Below, in pieces: positions 1-8,290 of a DNA stretch of 64,000 bases. A program made the position numbers and the translations under genes. This DNA is from Actinoplanes sp. KI2 (GTDB lineage Bacteria; Actinomycetota; Actinomycetes; Mycobacteriales; Micromonosporaceae), in NCBI RefSeq assembly GCF_025630775.1, contig NZ_JAOSZE010000011.1, forward strand, positions 149,145-213,144, in the 5' to 3' direction. The notes beneath the pieces are model-generated. The model saw only the letters and a program-made list of their open reading frames with translations. It did no database searches and was not told the DNA's origin. Within the stretch, counting starts at the first letter, position 1. Each line of letters begins with the position of its first letter.

Positions 1-160
1 TGACCTTGCCGCCGCCGAAGACCACCTCGTCCCCGGGCTGCGGCCCGGCGCTGCGGTCCTCCTCGATCTCGATCAGCAGGTTGGTGTCCGCCAGCCGGAT
101 CCGGTCCCCGGCGGTCGGCCCGTAGAGGGCGGCGTACCGTCCCCGATCCAGACTGGTCAT
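1..160 (-). CDS. ureC: Urease subunit alpha, N-terminal part (runs off window)
   Basis: The first 53 codons begin with an ATG at 160 and read [20 protein letters not shown], then [16 protein letters not shown] and a [10 protein letters not shown] stretch. This is the standard opening of the urease catalytic subunit, which binds the two nickel ions and hydrolyses urea to ammonia and carbamate. The nickel ligands and catalytic residues lie outside the window. The ATG overlaps the ureB stop codon in an ATGA, so the two are translationally coupled. The product should assemble with UreA and UreB in the cytoplasm. Confidence 0.95.
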   Translation of the reverse strand, partial: MTSLDRGRYAALYGPTAGDRIRLADTNLLIEIEEDRSAGPQPGDEVVFGGGKV

Positions 161-567
161 CGCGGGCTCCCGTTCTCGGGCTCGAACGTGTGCTCAGTCT
201 CGGCGTCGGGGGCGGCGACGGGAGTCTCCGCCGCGGCGCTCGCCGCAGTGTCGGGCACGGCGTCCAGCGGACCGCCCGCGAGGCCGCGCAGCCCCGGCAC
301 CACCCGGTTCCCGCGCAGCGCGACCAGCTCGACGTCGCGCGGCATCCCCGGCTCGAACCGTACCGACGTCCCGGCCGGCACGGCCAGCCGCTGCCCCCAC
401 GCCGCGTCCCGGTCGAACTCGAGCGCCGCATTGCACTCCGCAAAGTGGAAATGCGACCCGACCTGCACCGGCCGGTCCCCGGTGTTGCGCACCGTCAGCC
501 GGACCACCGCCCGCCCCGGGTTGATCTCGATCGGGCCGTCGCCCGGGAACACCTCGCCGGGGATCAT
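157..567 (-). CDS. ureB: Urease subunit beta
   Basis: The 136-aa product begins [19 protein letters not shown] and contains the conserved [19 protein letters not shown] core and the RFEPG..R.VELV segment of UreB. UreB is a structural subunit of the (UreABC)3 urease complex. The family is usually a little over 100 residues. The extra 30 or so C-terminal residues here are rich in Ala, Pro and Glu and look disordered. The start overlaps the ureA stop by an ATGA, and the stop overlaps the ureC start the same way. Upstream open frame to about 936 is antisense or noncoding extension without family similarity. Confidence 0.95.
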   Translation of the reverse strand: MIPGEVFPGDGPIEINPGRAVVRLTVRNTGDRPVQVGSHFHFAECNAALEFDRDAAWGQRLAVPAGTSVRFEPGMPRDVELVALRGNRVVPGLRGLAGGPLDAVPDTAASAAAETPVAAPDAETEHTFEPENGSPR

Positions 568-866
568 GCGATCGGCCCGTGCACGGTGACGAGCTTGGTC
601 CCGTCCGGAAACGTCGCCTCGACCTGCACCTCGCTCAGCATCTCGGGCACACCCTCCATGACGTCCTCCCGGGTGAGCACCCGCCGCCCGGCGTCCATCA
701 GCTCGGCCACGGTCCGCCCGTCCCGGGCGCCCTCCAGCAGGAAGGCGGTGATGATCGCCGTGGCCTCCGGATGATTGAGCTTCAGCCCCCGGCCCCGCCG
801 GCGTTGGGCCACCTCCGCCGCGACGTGGATGAGCAGGCGTTCCTGTTCGTGCTGGCTGAGGAACAA
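564..866 (-). CDS. ureA: Urease subunit gamma
   Basis: This 100-aa protein has the length and opening ([20 protein letters not shown]) of bacterial UreA, followed by [21 protein letters not shown], a family signature. It is the first gene of the urease operon ureABC, transcribed leftwards. The start is TTG at 866, supported by a GGGAGG Shine-Dalgarno five bases upstream. The 131 bases between this start and the end of the next gene at 998 should contain the urease promoter, but no convincing -35/-10 pair was recognised. Confidence 0.96.
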   Translation of the reverse strand: MFLSQHEQERLLIHVAAEVAQRRRGRGLKLNHPEATAIITAFLLEGARDGRTVAELMDAGRRVLTREDVMEGVPEMLSEVQVEATFPDGTKLVTVHGPIA

Positions 867-997
867 CCGAACCTCCCTGGATCCCCGCGATGCTCGCAGC
901 CCTACGTTTCCCCGCTGTTACCCGTGATCCAACCACGACGGAAACTGCTGATCCGCTGCCTTCGGCAAACGGTTCGCCCCCGGCGCCGCGAACGGGG

Positions 998-2092
998 TCA
1001 GTACTCGCGCCACTCGGCTTCCACGTCGCTGATGTCGAGCCGCACGTCGGCGTCCCGGTAGCGGTTCTCGATCGCGGCGGCCGCCTTGCGGTACAGGCCC
1101 GCGCAGGCCAGCCAGCGCAGGGACGGCAGCTCGGGCAGGGTGCGGTCGGTCATCCCGTACGCGCCGGTGAGCCGGATGTCCGCCAACCGGGACACGCTCG
1201 CCAGGGCGGCCGCGTCGGTCAGCCGGCCCGGGGCCGACCGCCAGGTCAGCCGCAGCCGGCGCAGGTCGTGCAGGTCGGCCAGACCGGCCACGGAGATCGT
1301 GCCGTCGCCGGTCAGCTCGAGGTCGCGCAGGCCGGTCAGGCCGCGAGGCATCCAGGCGTGGTCGGCGACCAGGCGCAGCCAGCGCCCGTCGTCGGCGGCG
1401 GACACCGCGGCGACCGGGGCGTCGTCGTCGAGCTTGAGCGTCGCCATGCCGGGCGGCAGGCGCAGCGACCGTACCTGCCCGCCGGACAGCCGCAGGCGGG
1501 TGAGGTACGTGCCGGTGAGGTCGACGTCCGGCGGGGGCTCCACCCAGGTCAGGTCGCCGACGATCGGGTGGGCCGCGAGGGCCGCGCGCAGGCCGCGATC
1601 GGGGCCCGACCAGGCCAGCGAGGTGCAGCGGGGGAGGTGGTCGAGGTCGGTGAGGGCCGAGCCGTCGGCGGTCAGGTCCAGCAGCGTCGTCGCCTTGCCG
1701 GTGCCGGCGCGGTAGGCCTGCCGCGCCTCGGGGGGCAGGTCGCAATCCCAGCGGCGCTGCGCGGCGATCTGGGTGGCCAGCCATCCCCAGTCCGCGTGGT
1801 CGCCGACCCGGGTGCCCAGGCCGGGCGCCAGGGTGAGCTGGCCCAGCCAGGTCCACCAGGGCGGGGGCGGCTCGTCACCGACGATGTTGACCTCGGTAGA
1901 TTGGCCCCGGAGGGCGTGATGGTCGAGGACGAGCGGCGGGCACGAGGCCAGCCGGTCGAGCTCCGGCAGGTCGGTGGAGAACCAGTCGAGCGCGCACGCC
2001 GTCGGACCGAGACCGGTGACCTGACAGGCACCGTAGCCGCCCCGCAACGGGATCGCCGCCACGTCTCCCACGTTGGGCATACGATCCGTCAC
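998..2092 (-). CDS. Hypothetical protein: Imm26-like N terminus plus leucine-rich repeats
   Basis: The 364-aa product has two visible parts. Residues 1 to about 90 ([19 protein letters not shown] and a WWTWLG-type stretch) resemble the Imm26 immunity domain of polymorphic toxin systems; this is recognition by eye. Residues about 130-350 contain spaced leucines in degenerate leucine-rich repeats (for example [24 protein letters not shown]). No signal peptide or membrane segment is seen, so it is probably cytoplasmic. It may start at GTG 2092 or ATG 2080. No toxin gene is adjacent. The gene is divergent from the AEC transporter, with about 50 bp between them. Function is unknown. Confidence 0.7.
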   Translation of the reverse strand: MTDRMPNVGDVAAIPLRGGYGACQVTGLGPTACALDWFSTDLPELDRLASCPPLVLDHHALRGQSTEVNIVGDEPPPPWWTWLGQLTLAPGLGTRVGDHADWGWLATQIAAQRRWDCDLPPEARQAYRAGTGKATTLLDLTADGSALTDLDHLPRCTSLAWSGPDRGLRAALAAHPIVGDLTWVEPPPDVDLTGTYLTRLRLSGGQVRSLRLPPGMATLKLDDDAPVAAVSAADDGRWLRLVADHAWMPRGLTGLRDLELTGDGTISVAGLADLHDLRRLRLTWRSAPGRLTDAAALASVSRLADIRLTGAYGMTDRTLPELPSLRWLACAGLYRKAAAAIENRYRDADVRLDISDVEAEWREY

Positions 2093-2142
2093 TGCAGCAG
2101 GCTACCGCGATATGGACATAGACGGAGAGCCATGACGAACCC

Positions 2143-3054
2143 ATGATCTCGGCACTGTCCGGGTTCGTGCTCATCGGCGTCATCGTGCTGGTCGGCTGGG
2201 CGGCGCGGCGGTGGGCCGGGCTACCCGAGAACGCCGAGGCCGTGGCCGGCCGGATCGTGTACGCGGTGCTGAACCCCTGCCTGCTGTTCACCGGCGTGGC
2301 CGGCGCCGACCTGCGGGTCCTGTTCAGCGAGCCGTTGCTCGTGTCGACCGCCGCCGCCCTCGCCTGCTTCGCGGTCCACCCGCTGTTCACGCGCGGCCGC
2401 GACCGGGGCACGCGGATCATGGGGTCGCTCGCGGCCGGCTACGTCAACGCGAACTACATCGGCATCCCGATCGCCACGTACGTGCTGGGCGACGCCGCCC
2501 TGGTGGTGCCGATCATCATGCTCCAGCTGCTGATCATCACGCCGCTCGCGCTGGCCCTGCTGGAGATCGCCGCGACCGGCCACGCGTCCTGGCGGAGCAC
2601 GGTCCTGGCCCCGCTGCGCAACCCGATGATCGTCGCCGTTCTCGTGGGAGCGCTCTTCTCCGTGACCGGTCTGCGGCTACCCGCGGTCATCGCCGCCCCG
2701 ATCACCACGATGGGTCACGCCGCGGTCCCGATGGTGCTGATCGCCTTCGGCATGTCGCTCTCCGGCCGCCGCGTGCTCGCCGCCGGCCCCGACCGGGTGC
2801 CGACCGTCGCCGCCGTCGCGCTGAAGGTCGCCGGGATGCCGGCGATCGCCTTCCTGCTGGCCGTCGTGCTCGGGCTGAGCCGGGAGCAGACGTACGCGGT
2901 GACCGTGCTCGCCGCCCTGCCGACCGCGCAGAACGTCTTCCTCTACGGCCAGCGGTTCGAGACCGCGCTCGTCCTGGCCCGCGACGCGATCTTCCTGTCC
3001 ACACTGCTCTGCGCCCCGGCTCTGCTGGTCATCGCCCTCCTTCTTAATCTGTAG
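2143..3054 (+). CDS. AEC family transporter (auxin efflux carrier type)
   Basis: This 303-aa integral membrane protein has about ten hydrophobic helices in the two five-helix halves typical of AEC carriers. It has an early N-P motif (VYAVLNPCLLFTGV) and NANYIGIPIATYVLG in the fourth helix. Family members export small organic acids such as malate, but the substrate here cannot be read from sequence. The chosen ATG at 2143 lies 13 bases after a GGAGAG motif. A four-codon upstream frame, ATG at 2132 with its TGA at 2144-2146, overlaps this start, so translation could be coupled. Confidence 0.85.
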   Translation: MISALSGFVLIGVIVLVGWAARRWAGLPENAEAVAGRIVYAVLNPCLLFTGVAGADLRVLFSEPLLVSTAAALACFAVHPLFTRGRDRGTRIMGSLAAGYVNANYIGIPIATYVLGDAALVVPIIMLQLLIITPLALALLEIAATGHASWRSTVLAPLRNPMIVAVLVGALFSVTGLRLPAVIAAPITTMGHAAVPMVLIAFGMSLSGRRVLAAGPDRVPTVAAVALKVAGMPAIAFLLAVVLGLSREQTYAVTVLAALPTAQNVFLYGQRFETALVLARDAIFLSTLLCAPALLVIALLLNL

Positions 3055-3104
3055 AGCCGGTCCGGGGAAGACAGTAGCGTCGGAGGCTCGGGGAGGGAGA
3101 CCGC

Positions 3105-4337
3105 GTGACGCCGGAGGTCGCGCCGCGCCGGGCGTGGGCTGCTTTGATCGTGCTGTCGCTGGCCGCCTGCGCGTTCGTCTCGACCGAACTGCTGCCGATC
3201 GGCCTGCTCACCCTGATCGCCGACGACCTGCACCGGTCCCGCTCGCAGATCGGCCTGCTGGTCGGCGGGTACGCGATCGTCGTCGTTCTCACCTCGATCC
3301 CGCTGACCCTGCTCACCCAGCACATCCCGCGGCGCCGGCTGCTCGGCGCCACCCTGCTGCTGTTCGCCGTCGCCAACCTGGCCGGCGCGCTGGCCGGCAC
3401 CTATGCCGTGCTGGCCGTCGCCCGGCTGGCCACCGCGCTCACCCAGGCGCTGTTCTGGTCGATCGTCGCCCCGGTGGCGAGCGGGCTGTTCCCGGTGGCC
3501 GTCCGCGGCCGGGTGGTGGGGCTGTTCGCGACCGGCCCGGCCCTGGCGCCGGTGCTCGGCGTCCCGCTGTGCACGTGGATCGGGCAGCAGGCCGGCTGGC
3601 GGGCCGCGTTCGCCTTCATGGCCGGGTTCGGCGTGCTCGCGACCGTCGCCGTGGTCGCGCTGATCCCGTCTTATCGGCCGAGCGCGGGCGGGGCGGCGCG
3701 CGGCACCGCCCCCGACCGGCGAGCGTTCCGGGCGCTGCTGACCGGGATCGCGATCGCGATCACCGGGTTCCTCACCTTCACCACGTACCTGACGGTGTTC
3801 CTGCTGGATGTCAGCGGCTTCGCCGAGTCGGCCCTGCCCGCGTTGCTGCTCGTCTCGGGGCTGGCCGGAACGGCCGGCGCGTTCGTGGTGTCCCGCACCC
3901 TCGATCCGCATCCGATCGGGACGCTGCTGGCGGCGCTCAGCGTCGGGGTGAGCTCGCTGACCGGCCTGTTCCTGCTGGGCCCGCGGCCGGCGGCGGCCGT
4001 GGTGCTGGTGGCCGGAAGCGGGTTTGCGTATGCGGCGTTCGCCACCAGCGTGCAGGGCCGGATGCTGGTGGTCGCGCCGGGGAGCACCGACCTGGCCTCG
4101 GCCGGGGTGAGCACCGCCTTCAACGCGGGCATCGCGGCCGGCTCGCTGCTCGGCGGCGCGCTGCTGCCGCAGCTCGGATCGCGGCCGCTGGCCCTGGTGG
4201 GCGCCCTGCTCACGGCGGTCGCCCTGGTCACCCTGGCAATGAACGGCCGGCGTCGGGGACCGGGTCAGGACCGCAGAGCTTGGGCCGCCCGGACCAGGGC
4301 GCTGTTGCTCGGCGCGATCGACCCGTCCGGCAGATAG
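3105..4337 (+). CDS. MFS transporter, DHA1-type (AraJ/YdhP-like)
   Basis: The product has 410 aa and about 12 predicted membrane helices. The first helix carries STELLPIGLLTLIADDL and the A-loop between helices 2 and 3 reads TQHIPRRRLLG. This pattern is shared with sugar and drug efflux permeases of the DHA1 group (AraJ, YdhP). A GTG start at 3105 has a strong GGGAGGGAG Shine-Dalgarno. The last 24 codons overlap the antisense 3' end of the BKACE gene by 73 bp, an unusually long tail-to-tail overlap. This tail (GQDRRAWAARTRALLLGAI) is charged and not membrane-like, so the natural stop may have been lost. Substrate is unknown. Confidence 0.85.
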   Translation: MTPEVAPRRAWAALIVLSLAACAFVSTELLPIGLLTLIADDLHRSRSQIGLLVGGYAIVVVLTSIPLTLLTQHIPRRRLLGATLLLFAVANLAGALAGTYAVLAVARLATALTQALFWSIVAPVASGLFPVAVRGRVVGLFATGPALAPVLGVPLCTWIGQQAGWRAAFAFMAGFGVLATVAVVALIPSYRPSAGGAARGTAPDRRAFRALLTGIAIAITGFLTFTTYLTVFLLDVSGFAESALPALLLVSGLAGTAGAFVVSRTLDPHPIGTLLAALSVGVSSLTGLFLLGPRPAAAVVLVAGSGFAYAAFATSVQGRMLVVAPGSTDLASAGVSTAFNAGIAAGSLLGGALLPQLGSRPLALVGALLTAVALVTLAMNGRRRGPGQDRRAWAARTRALLLGAIDPSGR

Positions 4338-4999
4338 ATCGAGTCCTCGAAGCCGACCCGGGTGTCGTGCCCGCGCCGGAACGCGTCGGCCACCAGCGGC
4401 CACGTCCAGTCGCGCATGCCGTGGGTGAGCCGCGGGCAGGTCGAGCCTGCCTCGTCCAGGGCGTCGTTGACCTCCTGGGCGATCGCGGACGGCTCCCCGA
4501 TCAGAAAGTACGGCTCGCCGGGATCGAGCTCGATGCTCACCCGCTGCGCCCGCGGCAGCAGGCCGGAGGCGAGCAGCGCCCGCATCTCGGCCGGCGCCCA
4601 CAGCCCCACGTCGATGCCGATCCCGACGTCGAGCATCGCCGTCATGACCGACTCGAAGCCGGCCTCGGAGAGGTTGACCGTGGCGCAGTCGACGCCCTCC
4701 CACTCGCGGATCATCGCGATCCGCTCGGCCAGGCCGGGCACGATCCACTCGCCGGTGGTCAGCCCGATCTCGGCGGCGACCCCCTCCTCGGCGGCGAGCG
4801 CCCGCACCCAGCGGCAGGTCTCGTTCACGACTTCGGGCCGCAGGGTCTCCGCACCGGATTCATCCCGGACGTGCAGGTGTACGCCGGTCGCGCCGGCCCG
4901 GAAGCACTCCCGCAGCTCGGCCAGCACCTCGGTGAGCGAGATCGGCAGGTTCGGGTGGACGTCCTTGGTCCACGGCCCGTTCGGCGTCACCTGCAGCAT
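4265..4999 (-). CDS. Beta-keto acid cleavage enzyme family (BKACE, formerly DUF849)
   Basis: The 244-aa product has the TIM-barrel hallmarks of BKACE: LQVTPNGPWTKDVHPNLP at the start, GATGVHLHVRDESG with the two metal-binding histidines, then EIGLTTG, TVNLSE and HGMRDWTWPLV. The family uses zinc to cleave a beta-keto acid with acetyl-CoA, giving acetoacetate and a new CoA ester; substrates differ widely. It is slightly shorter than typical members (about 270-300 aa). It is the last gene of a minus-strand operon behind RidA (3 bases between stop and start) and an amidohydrolase, which suggests a catabolic role. Confidence 0.85.
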   Translation of the reverse strand: MLQVTPNGPWTKDVHPNLPISLTEVLAELRECFRAGATGVHLHVRDESGAETLRPEVVNETCRWVRALAAEEGVAAEIGLTTGEWIVPGLAERIAMIREWEGVDCATVNLSEAGFESVMTAMLDVGIGIDVGLWAPAEMRALLASGLLPRAQRVSIELDPGEPYFLIGEPSAIAQEVNDALDEAGSTCPRLTHGMRDWTWPLVADAFRRGHDTRVGFEDSIYLPDGSIAPSNSALVRAAQALRS

Positions 5000-5002
5000 G
5001 GG

Positions 5003-5380
5003 TCACCCCACGTAGAGGATGGCATCGATCTCGATGTCGAAACCGACCAGCGGGACCGGGAGGGTCGTGCGTACCGGCAGATGGTCGCCCTTGATGTATT
5101 GCGGGTAGATCTCGTTGAGCTCGGCGAAGTCGTCGAAGTCGCGCAGGTAGACACCCACCCGGACGGCGTCGTCGAGGCTCGCGCCGGCCGCCTCCGCGCA
5201 GGCCGCCAGGTTGCGGAACGCCGCGTGCGCCTGCTCGGCGAAGCTGCCGGTGACGCGGGTGCCGTCGGGGAGCGCGGGCACCGACCCGGCCAGGTAGATC
5301 GTGTCGCCGGCGATCACGGCGTGCGAGTAGGGGCCGCCGGCCGGGGCCGCCTTGTCGGCTTTGATCGCGCGCTTGGGCAT
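5003..5380 (-). CDS. RidA family protein (enamine/imine deaminase-like)
   Basis: The 125-aa product is full length for the YjgF/YER057c/UK114 fold. It carries GPYSHAVIAGDTIYLAGSVP at the N terminus and VRTTLPVPLVGFDIEIDAILYVG at the C terminus, where canonical RidA has R(T/S)...P......EI(D/E). The arginine of VRTT corresponds to the residue that holds the substrate carboxylate. RidA proteins release ammonia from reactive enamines or imines. It sits between the amidohydrolase (one base upstream) and the BKACE gene, so it is more likely a dedicated pathway deaminase than general housekeeping. Confidence 0.88.
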   Translation of the reverse strand: MPKRAIKADKAAPAGGPYSHAVIAGDTIYLAGSVPALPDGTRVTGSFAEQAHAAFRNLAACAEAAGASLDDAVRVGVYLRDFDDFAELNEIYPQYIKGDHLPVRTTLPVPLVGFDIEIDAILYVG

Positions 5381-5381
5381 G

Positions 5382-6587
5382 TCAGGGCCTCCGGTGCTCT
5401 CGTGGGAACTGGTCGTCCAGGCCGTCCGCGCCGACCAGCGGGGTGCCGAACAGGGCGCGGACGTCGCGGTCGCGGCGGGCCAGGGCCGCGCGTTGCGCGT
5501 CGGTGAGCGGGATCCACCCCGGTACGGGTGGCGGCAGCCTCGGCGGCAGTGCGCGTCCCCTGGCGTACGTCATCAGGTTTATCAGTCGCATGGGTGATCG
5601 TTTCGTGCGGAGGTGCGCGTCGGTCACCTCGAAGTCCTCGTGGCGCACCTCGAAGACGGCGAGGTCGGCCGGTGCGCCGACGTCCAGGGTCCCGCCGGGA
5701 AGGCCGAGCGCTCGGGCCGGCCGGATCGTGACCGCCTCGACGACCTCGGCCAGCGGGAGGCCGCAGGCGAGCAGCTTCGCCATCGTGGTGGGCAGGTCGA
5801 ACGCGGGCCCGTGCAGCGACCGGGCGTGCAGGTCGGTCGAGATCGTGGTCGGCCGGATGCCGAGGTCCAGCTGCCGTTCGAGGATGTCGAAGGCGAACCC
5901 GCCCGAGCCGTGCCCGATGTCGAGCAGCACGCCGCGGTCGACGGCCGCGCGCAGCGCCGGGCCGAGCGGCGACGCCAGCCCGCTGGCGCAGTGCGTGACG
6001 ATGTCGCCGGGGCGCAGCAGGTCGAGCACCTCGTCGACCGGCGGCGGCGGGACTCCGATGTGGACCATGACCGGGACTCCGGTTCGCTCGCCGGCCTCGA
6101 GCGCGCGGCGCAGCGGTTCCAGCCCGTTGTCGCCGACCGTCTCCCGATCCATCCGCACCTTGATGCCGCGGATCGTGTCGCGGTGCCGCTGGATCGTGTC
6201 GACCGCCCGCGGAACGTCACAGTTGGCCAGGTCGCGGCACTCGCCGGTGCGCCCGGCCAGCCCGGTCGCCGCGATGTTGAGCAGCACGGCGACCCGCACG
6301 TCCGTCCGCTTCGTCCGCAGTGCGTCGAAGGTGTATGCGCCGGTCGTGCCCGCGTCGACCCAGGTCGTGACGCCGGTGTACCACGCGATCGGGTCGGGTT
6401 CGATGCCCCAGTAGCCCGGCCCGACGTGCGTGTGCAGATCGATCAGGCCCGGCGTGACCAGGTGGCCGTCGAGGTCGACCACGGTGTGCGCGTCGCGGGG
6501 GAGACTCGAACCGGTTGCCGCGATCACGCCGTCGCGGACCGCGACGTCGACCGGGTCACCGCCGGTCAGCAGCAGGTCCCAGGTCAT
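5382..6587 (-). CDS. Amidohydrolase/deacetylase family metallohydrolase
   Basis: This 401-aa protein follows the amidohydrolase plan. A small beta-domain is followed by TPGLIDLHTHVGPG with the HxH metal pair after strand 1, a GIKVRM lysine that could be the carbamylated bridging residue, histidines in MVHIGV and DIVTHCASG, and STDLHARS with the late aspartate. It resembles the dihydroorotase-like EF_0837/D-aminoacylase group. It is predicted cytoplasmic, hydrolysing a C-N bond of an amide or cyclic substrate. It heads the operon with RidA and BKACE, and the ATG at 6587 is preceded by CGGAGA. The substrate is not known. Confidence 0.82.
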   Translation of the reverse strand: MTWDLLLTGGDPVDVAVRDGVIAATGSSLPRDAHTVVDLDGHLVTPGLIDLHTHVGPGYWGIEPDPIAWYTGVTTWVDAGTTGAYTFDALRTKRTDVRVAVLLNIAATGLAGRTGECRDLANCDVPRAVDTIQRHRDTIRGIKVRMDRETVGDNGLEPLRRALEAGERTGVPVMVHIGVPPPPVDEVLDLLRPGDIVTHCASGLASPLGPALRAAVDRGVLLDIGHGSGGFAFDILERQLDLGIRPTTISTDLHARSLHGPAFDLPTTMAKLLACGLPLAEVVEAVTIRPARALGLPGGTLDVGAPADLAVFEVRHEDFEVTDAHLRTKRSPMRLINLMTYARGRALPPRLPPPVPGWIPLTDAQRAALARRDRDVRALFGTPLVGADGLDDQFPREHRRP

Positions 6588-6599
6588 TCGCCCGTCTCC

Positions 6600-6633
6600 G
6601 TTGACAACCCTGCCTAGATCAACAAACTATATC
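6600..6633. promoter_or_regulatory. Divergent promoter/operator region between amidohydrolase operon and GH20 gene
   Basis: A perfect TTGACA hexamer lies at 6601-6606, and an A/T-rich patch (AACTATATC) follows about 18 bases later, giving a plausible rightward promoter. The same stretch contains an inverted pair, GTTGA at 6600-6604 and TCAAC at 6619-6623, separated by 14 bases, which could be a regulator site. The -10 match is weak, so this is a candidate only. Confidence 0.4.
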
Positions 6634-6660
6634 CGAACCCGGTCCCCTACGGAGGTGCGA

Positions 6661-8208
6661 GTGCTCCCTCGGCCGACGTCCGTACAGCTCAGCGCCGAGA
6701 ACTTCGCGCTCGGCGCCGGCGCCCACGTGGCCTTCGACGACGGCCTCGACTCGGTCGCCGCCTGGCTCCGGGACGCGATCTCGCTGCCCCTCCCGCCCGG
6801 CGAGGGCGGCCTCCGCCTGACGATCGACCAAAATCAACCGCTTGAGGGGTACGCGTTGAGCACCGCCCCCGACGGGGTGGTGATCGCCGGCGGTTCCCCG
6901 GCGGGCGTCTTCTACGGCGCGCAGACCCTGCGCCAGTTGCTGTTCGACGGCGACGGCGGCCGCCTGCCGGTCGGCCGGGTCGTCGACGCCCCGCGGTTCC
7001 GCATGCGCGGGGTGATGCTCGACGTGGCCCGGCACTTCATGCCCGTCCCCGACGTGCTGCGGTTCATCGACCTCGCCGCCTTCCACAAGCTCAACCACCT
7101 GCACCTGCACCTGACCGACGACCAGGGCTGGCGGATCGAGGTGCCCGGCTGGGAGCGGCTCACCGAGGTGGGCGCCCGGCGGTCCGCGACGATGCTCGGC
7201 GCGCGCGTGCACGACCGCTACGACGACCGTCCGCACGAGGGGTTCTACACGACCGACGACCTGCGACGGATCGTCGCCTACGCGGCCGAGCGCTTCGTGA
7301 CCGTGATCCCCGAGGTGGACATGCCGGGCCACATGCAAGCGGCCATCGCGGCCTATCCGGCGCTCGGCAATGGCTGGTCCGGACCCGTACGCACGTCCTG
7401 GGGGATCTCCACCCACGTGCTGAACATGTCCGACCAGACCCTGTCCTTCTGCCGCGACGTGCTCGCGCACGTCTGCTCGATCTTCCCCGCCGAGCTGATC
7501 GGCATCGGCGGCGACGAATGCCCGGCCGACGAGTGGGTGGGCAGCCCCGATCTCGCCCGGCTGGGCCTCGACGGCCCGTCCGCGGTGCAACCGTGGTTCA
7601 CCGGGCAGATGGCGGCGTTCCTCGGCTCGCTGGGCCGGCGCGTCTTCGGGTGGGACGAGCTGCTGACCCGCGGCGCACCGCCCACCGCCGTGCTCGCCGC
7701 GTGGCGCGGCCGTCGTCCCACGGTGGTCGCGGCGAAGGCCGGCTTCGACGTCATCTCCTGCCCCGACATCTCGTGCTATCTCGACTACCGCCAGTCGGAC
7801 GACCCCGGCGAGCCCACCCCGGTCGGCACCCTGCTGACCCTCGCCGACGTGTACGCCTTCGACCCGGTCCCGCACGGCCTGACGGAGTCCGAGGCCGCCC
7901 ACATCCTGGGCGGCCAGGCCAACGTGTGGACCGAGCACATGGAGTCCCCGCGGCGGGTCGACTACATGACGTATCCCCGTTTGTGCGCCTTCGCGGAGGC
8001 GGTGTGGTCCACGCCCGATCGCGACTTCCCGGCCTTCCTGGACCGGCTGAAGCCCCACCTGCGACACCTCGACGCGCTGGGCGTCAACTACCGTCCGCTG
8101 TCCGGCCCGCGCCCCGGCGACGCCCGCCCCGCCGCCCCCGGCAACCCCCGCACGCTGCCCGACCGCCTCGCCGAGCTCCATGAGATGACCGCCGACCTGC
8201 GCAGATAA
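6661..8208 (+). CDS. Beta-N-acetylhexosaminidase, GH20
   Basis: The GTG at 6661 is chosen because GGAGG lies five bases upstream. It gives 515 aa starting MLPRPTSVQLSAENFALG. Residues 1 to about 110 form the GH20b domain. The GH20 barrel then begins with RFRMRGVMLDVARHFMPV. The catalytic pair is the D285-E286 of IGIGGDECPADEW, where Asp orients the substrate acetamido group and Glu is the acid. HLHLTDDQGWRIEV and WTEHMESP are further signatures. The enzyme removes terminal GlcNAc or GalNAc from chitin or glycan fragments. No signal peptide is visible, so it is probably intracellular. It stands alone, divergent from the amidohydrolase operon. Confidence 0.93.
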   Translation: MLPRPTSVQLSAENFALGAGAHVAFDDGLDSVAAWLRDAISLPLPPGEGGLRLTIDQNQPLEGYALSTAPDGVVIAGGSPAGVFYGAQTLRQLLFDGDGGRLPVGRVVDAPRFRMRGVMLDVARHFMPVPDVLRFIDLAAFHKLNHLHLHLTDDQGWRIEVPGWERLTEVGARRSATMLGARVHDRYDDRPHEGFYTTDDLRRIVAYAAERFVTVIPEVDMPGHMQAAIAAYPALGNGWSGPVRTSWGISTHVLNMSDQTLSFCRDVLAHVCSIFPAELIGIGGDECPADEWVGSPDLARLGLDGPSAVQPWFTGQMAAFLGSLGRRVFGWDELLTRGAPPTAVLAAWRGRRPTVVAAKAGFDVISCPDISCYLDYRQSDDPGEPTPVGTLLTLADVYAFDPVPHGLTESEAAHILGGQANVWTEHMESPRRVDYMTYPRLCAFAEAVWSTPDRDFPAFLDRLKPHLRHLDALGVNYRPLSGPRPGDARPAAPGNPRTLPDRLAELHEMTADLRR

Positions 8209-8252
8209 ATGCGCGCGCGCTTCGGGATTCTCGCCTACAACCCCTCCGTGTA

Positions 8253-8281
8253 GGAACAATGTCGTACCGTCCGGCTAATCT
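8253..8281 (+). promoter_or_regulatory. Putative promoter of the transglutaminase-like gene
   Basis: A TAATCT hexamer at 8276-8281 lies nine bases before the ATG at 8291. This is the spacing expected for a leaderless transcript, which is common in actinobacteria. The -35 region 17 bases upstream (GGAACA) matches the consensus only in its last three bases. No Shine-Dalgarno is seen before 8291, in keeping with leaderless initiation. Confidence 0.35.
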
Positions 8282-8290
8282 GCCGTGACT

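Noticed and set aside
2943..4748. 601-codon open frame on the minus strand across the MFS and BKACE region
   Set aside because: Composition is Arg/Gln/Gly-rich shadow of real genes in other frames, with no domain; high GC removes stop codons.
3134..5506. 790-codon plus-strand open frame overlapping the MFS, BKACE and RidA genes
   Set aside because: Shadow frame; the three genes in their own frames carry clear family motifs.
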